Source: Susulua sp964590995 (lineage in GTDB: Bacteria > Omnitrophota > Gorgyraeia > Duberdicusellales > 4484-171). Taken from it: 14,392 bases of DNA. Below the pieces are notes generated by a model. That model worked only from the letters and a program-made list of their open reading frames with translations. It did not search any database and was not told the origin of the DNA. Positions 11,984 to 14,392 of the stretch are shown in pieces (within the stretch, counting starts at the first letter, position 1; each line of letters begins with the position of its first letter). Position numbers and translations under genes: made by a program. The stretch spans positions 1 through 14,392 of the forward strand of contig CAZPYY010000025.1 in NCBI GenBank assembly GCA_964590995.1. Reading direction: 5' to 3'.

Positions 11984-11998
11984 ATTCCTTAATTTTAT

Positions 11999-12012
11999 AG
12001 GAGGATAACTTG
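11999..12012 (+). promoter_or_regulatory. Ribosome binding site and TTG start of rpoB
   Basis: A perfect AGGAGG (11999-12004) is followed after 5 bases by TTG (12010-12012), which opens the rpoB frame. No ATG in this frame lies nearer than well inside the conserved N-terminus, so TTG is the start. A rare start codon beside a strong Shine-Dalgarno fits moderate, set-point translation. Confidence 0.85.
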
Positions 12013-14392
12013 GAAAAAGCCAAAAAGCTATCTTTTGCTAAGATTAAAAGGAGCTTATGCTTACCTCATCTTCTTGAGCATCAATTGCGCTCTTGCAGAG
12101 AGTTTCTGCAAGTTGATGTTTTGCCGGAGAGGAGAAAAAATATAGGCTTACAGGAAGTTTTGCAGGAAATTTTTCCTATGGAGAGTCCGGATAAGCAATA
12201 TCGCTTAGAGTTCGTCTCTTATAGCTTAAGCCGGCCGCGCTATAGCATAGATGAGTGTAAAAGAAGGTCGCAGACTTATGCTGCCCCTTTAAGGGTACGT
12301 TTAAGGCTGGCTGATCCTTCCCTTGAGGTAAAAGAGCAGGAAATTTATCTAGGGGATATTCCCCTTATGACTGACACAGCTTCTTTTATTATTAACGGTG
12401 ATGAGAGAGCTATTATTAGCCAGCTACAGCGTTCCCCTGGTGTATTCTTTGAGGAGGAGTCCCACCCTACAGGTAAACGTATCTACTTTGCCCGAATAAT
12501 TCCTTATCGTGGGTATTGGCTGGAATTCCGAACTGATATAAACGATACTATTACTGCGATTATTGATCGTAGAAAGACTTTTCCCGGAACCCAAATCTTA
12601 CGTATCTTAGGTCTTTCTACTAATGATGATATTTATAGCCATTTCTCTGACAAACCTTATCCGGAATTAGTTAATACAGTTAAAAAAGATTCGACAACAA
12701 CTAAAGAAGATGCTTATTTAGATTTTTACAAGAAGATGCGTCCTACCGAACCAATTACTTTAGAAGCTGCTAAAGAGGTCTTTCGAAGGATGTTTCTTGA
12801 TGCTCGCCGATATGATTTAGGTAAAGTGGGTAGATATCTTCTTAATAAGAAGTTAGGTATGGATTTTAGCCTAAACAAAAGGACTTTAGATTTAACTACC
12901 ATAATAGAAATTATTAAGACCTTGCTTATGGTAAAGGCTGGGAAAAGAGATATAGATGATATTGATCATCTTTCCAATCGAAGAGTAAAACTTATCGGTG
13001 AACTCTTGCAGCATCAAGTAAGGGTTGGTTTGTTAAGGGTCGAGAGAACATTTTTAGATAGGTATTCGCTTATCTCTTCCAATGATTTTGCTATTCAGCA
13101 TCTTATAAATTCTCGAGCTTTCTCCACGCAAATACAAGACTTCTTCGCTCGTTCACCCCTTTCTCAATTTATGGATCAAACAAATCCTTTGGCTGAAATG
13201 ACTCACAAGCGTAGACTTTCAGCAATGGGGCCAGGGGGTTTGTCTCGTGAGCGTGCTGGTTTTGAAGTTCGTGACGTTCATCCTACTCACTACGGAAAGA
13301 TTTGTCCTATAGAGACACCGGAAGGAGCAAATATTGGCCTTCTAGCTTCATTAACTACTTATGCTCGAATAAATCCTCTAGGATTTTTGACCACCCCTTA
13401 TCGGAAGGTAGAGAACGGGACGGTTAATGATAAGACTGCATATTTGATGAGTGATGAAGAAGAGAACTCAATGATTTCTCAGGTAACTCCTAACATAGAC
13501 GAAGATGGAAGAATTAAAGATAAAGAAATTTATGCCCGCCACTTAGGAAAGTTCCCTAAGATAAAACCTAGAAAGATTGAATACATGGATGTTTCTCCCC
13601 AACAGATCATATCTGTTTCTGCTTCCCTAATTCCTTTTCTTGAGCATGATGATGCGAATCGTGCACTTATGGGCTCGAATATGCAGAGGCAAGCAGTACC
13701 GTTGATGTTTCCTCAGCAACCTCTGGTTGGAACAGGAATTGAGGAAAAGGTAGCCAGAGATAGTGGAGTAATGTTGATTGCTAAAGAGTCAGGTAAGGTT
13801 AAAGAAGTAGATGCTTCATCAATAAGGGTAGGAAATTTTACCTACAAGCTAAAGAAGTTCAGCCGCTCCAATGCTGATACTTGCACAAATCAAAAACCTT
13901 TAGTTAAGAAAGGGGATGAACCAAAGAAGAATACGGTTATTGCTGATGGTATGGCAACAGAAGACGGAAAACTTTCTTTAGGTACTAATTTGCTTGTAGC
14001 ATTCTTGCCTTGGAGAGGTTATAACTTTGAAGATGCAATCATTATCAATGAAAGATTAGTAAAAGAGGACATACTTACTTCTTTACATATTGAGAAGTTT
14101 GAGTGTGAATCCCGGGAAACAAGATTAGGCAATGAGGAAGTTACCCGGGATATCCCTAATGTTAGTGAAGAAGCTTTAAGTAATTTGGATGATAGCGGTG
14201 TTATCCGAATTGGAGCTGAAGTTATGCCTGATGATATCTTAGTTGGGCGGGTAACTCCCAAGACAGAAAAAGAGCTTTCTCCAGAAGAGAGGTTATTAAG
14301 AGCAATATTTGGTGAGAAAGCAGCAGATGTAAAAGATACTTCCCTGCGAGTTCCTCCGGGAATTTACGGCGTAGTTACAAACGTTGAGGTCT
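12010..14392 (+). CDS. rpoB: DNA-directed RNA polymerase beta subunit, 3' end cut by window
   Basis: The first 794 codons of the RNA polymerase beta subunit. The N-terminal lobe is recognisable by FVSYSLSRPRYSIDECKRR, TYAAPLRVRLRL and FIINGDERAIISQLQRSPGVFF. The rifampicin region lies at residues 383-406 (LSQFMDQTNPLAEMTHKRRLSAMGPGG). It is followed by ERAGFEVRDVHPTHYGKICPIETPEGANIGL and, further on, GSNMQRQAVPL and GYNFEDAIIINE. The main rifampicin-contact residues are kept (Q386, D389, H399, S404, equivalent to E. coli 513, 516, 526, 531), while the 533 and 572 equivalents are Met and Leu. Numbering runs 127 below E. coli, so the N-terminal lineage insertions of E. coli are absent. The gene continues past the window and rpoC is expected next. 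Confidence 0.98.
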   Translation, partial: MEKAKKLSFAKIKRSLCLPHLLEHQLRSCREFLQVDVLPERRKNIGLQEVLQEIFPMESPDKQYRLEFVSYSLSRPRYSIDECKRRSQTYAAPLRVRLRLADPSLEVKEQEIYLGDIPLMTDTASFIINGDERAIISQLQRSPGVFFEEESHPTGKRIYFARIIPYRGYWLEFRTDINDTITAIIDRRKTFPGTQILRILGLSTNDDIYSHFSDKPYPELVNTVKKDSTTTKEDAYLDFYKKMRPTEPITLEAAKEVFRRMFLDARRYDLGKVGRYLLNKKLGMDFSLNKRTLDLTTIIEIIKTLLMVKAGKRDIDDIDHLSNRRVKLIGELLQHQVRVGLLRVERTFLDRYSLISSNDFAIQHLINSRAFSTQIQDFFARSPLSQFMDQTNPLAEMTHKRRLSAMGPGGLSRERAGFEVRDVHPTHYGKICPIETPEGANIGLLASLTTYARINPLGFLTTPYRKVENGTVNDKTAYLMSDEEENSMISQVTPNIDEDGRIKDKEIYARHLGKFPKIKPRKIEYMDVSPQQIISVSASLIPFLEHDDANRALMGSNMQRQAVPLMFPQQPLVGTGIEEKVARDSGVMLIAKESGKVKEVDASSIRVGNFTYKLKKFSRSNADTCTNQKPLVKKGDEPKKNTVIADGMATEDGKLSLGTNLLVAFLPWRGYNFEDAIIINERLVKEDILTSLHIEKFECESRETRLGNEEVTRDIPNVSEEALSNLDDSGVIRIGAEVMPDDILVGRVTPKTEKELSPEERLLRAIFGEKAADVKDTSLRVPPGIYGVVTNVEV

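Noticed and set aside
13156..13230. Natural rifampicin resistance in rpoB
   Set aside because: Residues equivalent to E. coli 513, 516, 526, 529 and 531 are unchanged; the Met and Leu at the 533 and 572 equivalents are conservative and not enough to claim resistance.

Overview
The window is a gene-dense, AT-rich bacterial chromosome segment with every recognisable gene on the + strand. It is housekeeping sequence. No phage genes, transposase, CRISPR array or rRNA gene is visible. A heptose-bisphosphate phosphatase (gmhB), a bacterial secE with one membrane segment, NAD-dependent ligA and the rplKAJL-rpoB block fit a Gram-negative-type bacterium. The base composition and several diverged proteins suggest an uncultured candidate phylum, perhaps Omnitrophota/Elusimicrobiota-like. 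That placement is a low-confidence inference, not something the sequence proves.

Region 1 (1-8175) is a run of tightly packed genes, several with overlapping stop and start codons: a 5'-truncated RsuA/RluB-type pseudouridine synthase; gmhB; an MGDG-synthase/MurG-like glycosyltransferase; a PriA-like protein that has lost its helicase motifs; fmt; an acylphosphatase; a metallophosphoesterase; and ligA. gmhB and the glycosyltransferase point to envelope glycoconjugate or glycolipid synthesis. priA, fmt and ligA serve replication restart, translation initiation and DNA joining. The 132-bp gap at 2246-2377 holds only a tiny ORF or gene remnant.

Region 2 (8176-8304) is the main transcription break. 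It has a phased T-rich tract, a good sigma-70-type promoter (TTGACA, 16 bp, TATTAT) and a 9-bp hairpin at the start of the transcript.

Region 3 (8305-14392) is the classical translation/transcription operon: tRNA-Thr(GGT), rpmG, tRNA-Trp(CCA), secE, nusG, rplK, rplA, rplJ, rplL, rpoB (cut by the window end). tuf, often found between tRNA-Thr and the rpmG/tRNA-Trp/secE part, is absent. Several intergenic gaps contain stem-loops. The most striking is a compact three-way-junction fold between secE and nusG. A second palindromic repeat cluster lies between nusG and rplK and runs up to the rplK ribosome binding site.

Points most worth following: the helicase-dead PriA, with a palindromic repeat inserted in frame in its linker; Fmt with Cys in place of the catalytic Asn; L33 with three of its four zinc cysteines; and the structured intergenic elements. 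I found no clearly new multi-gene system.
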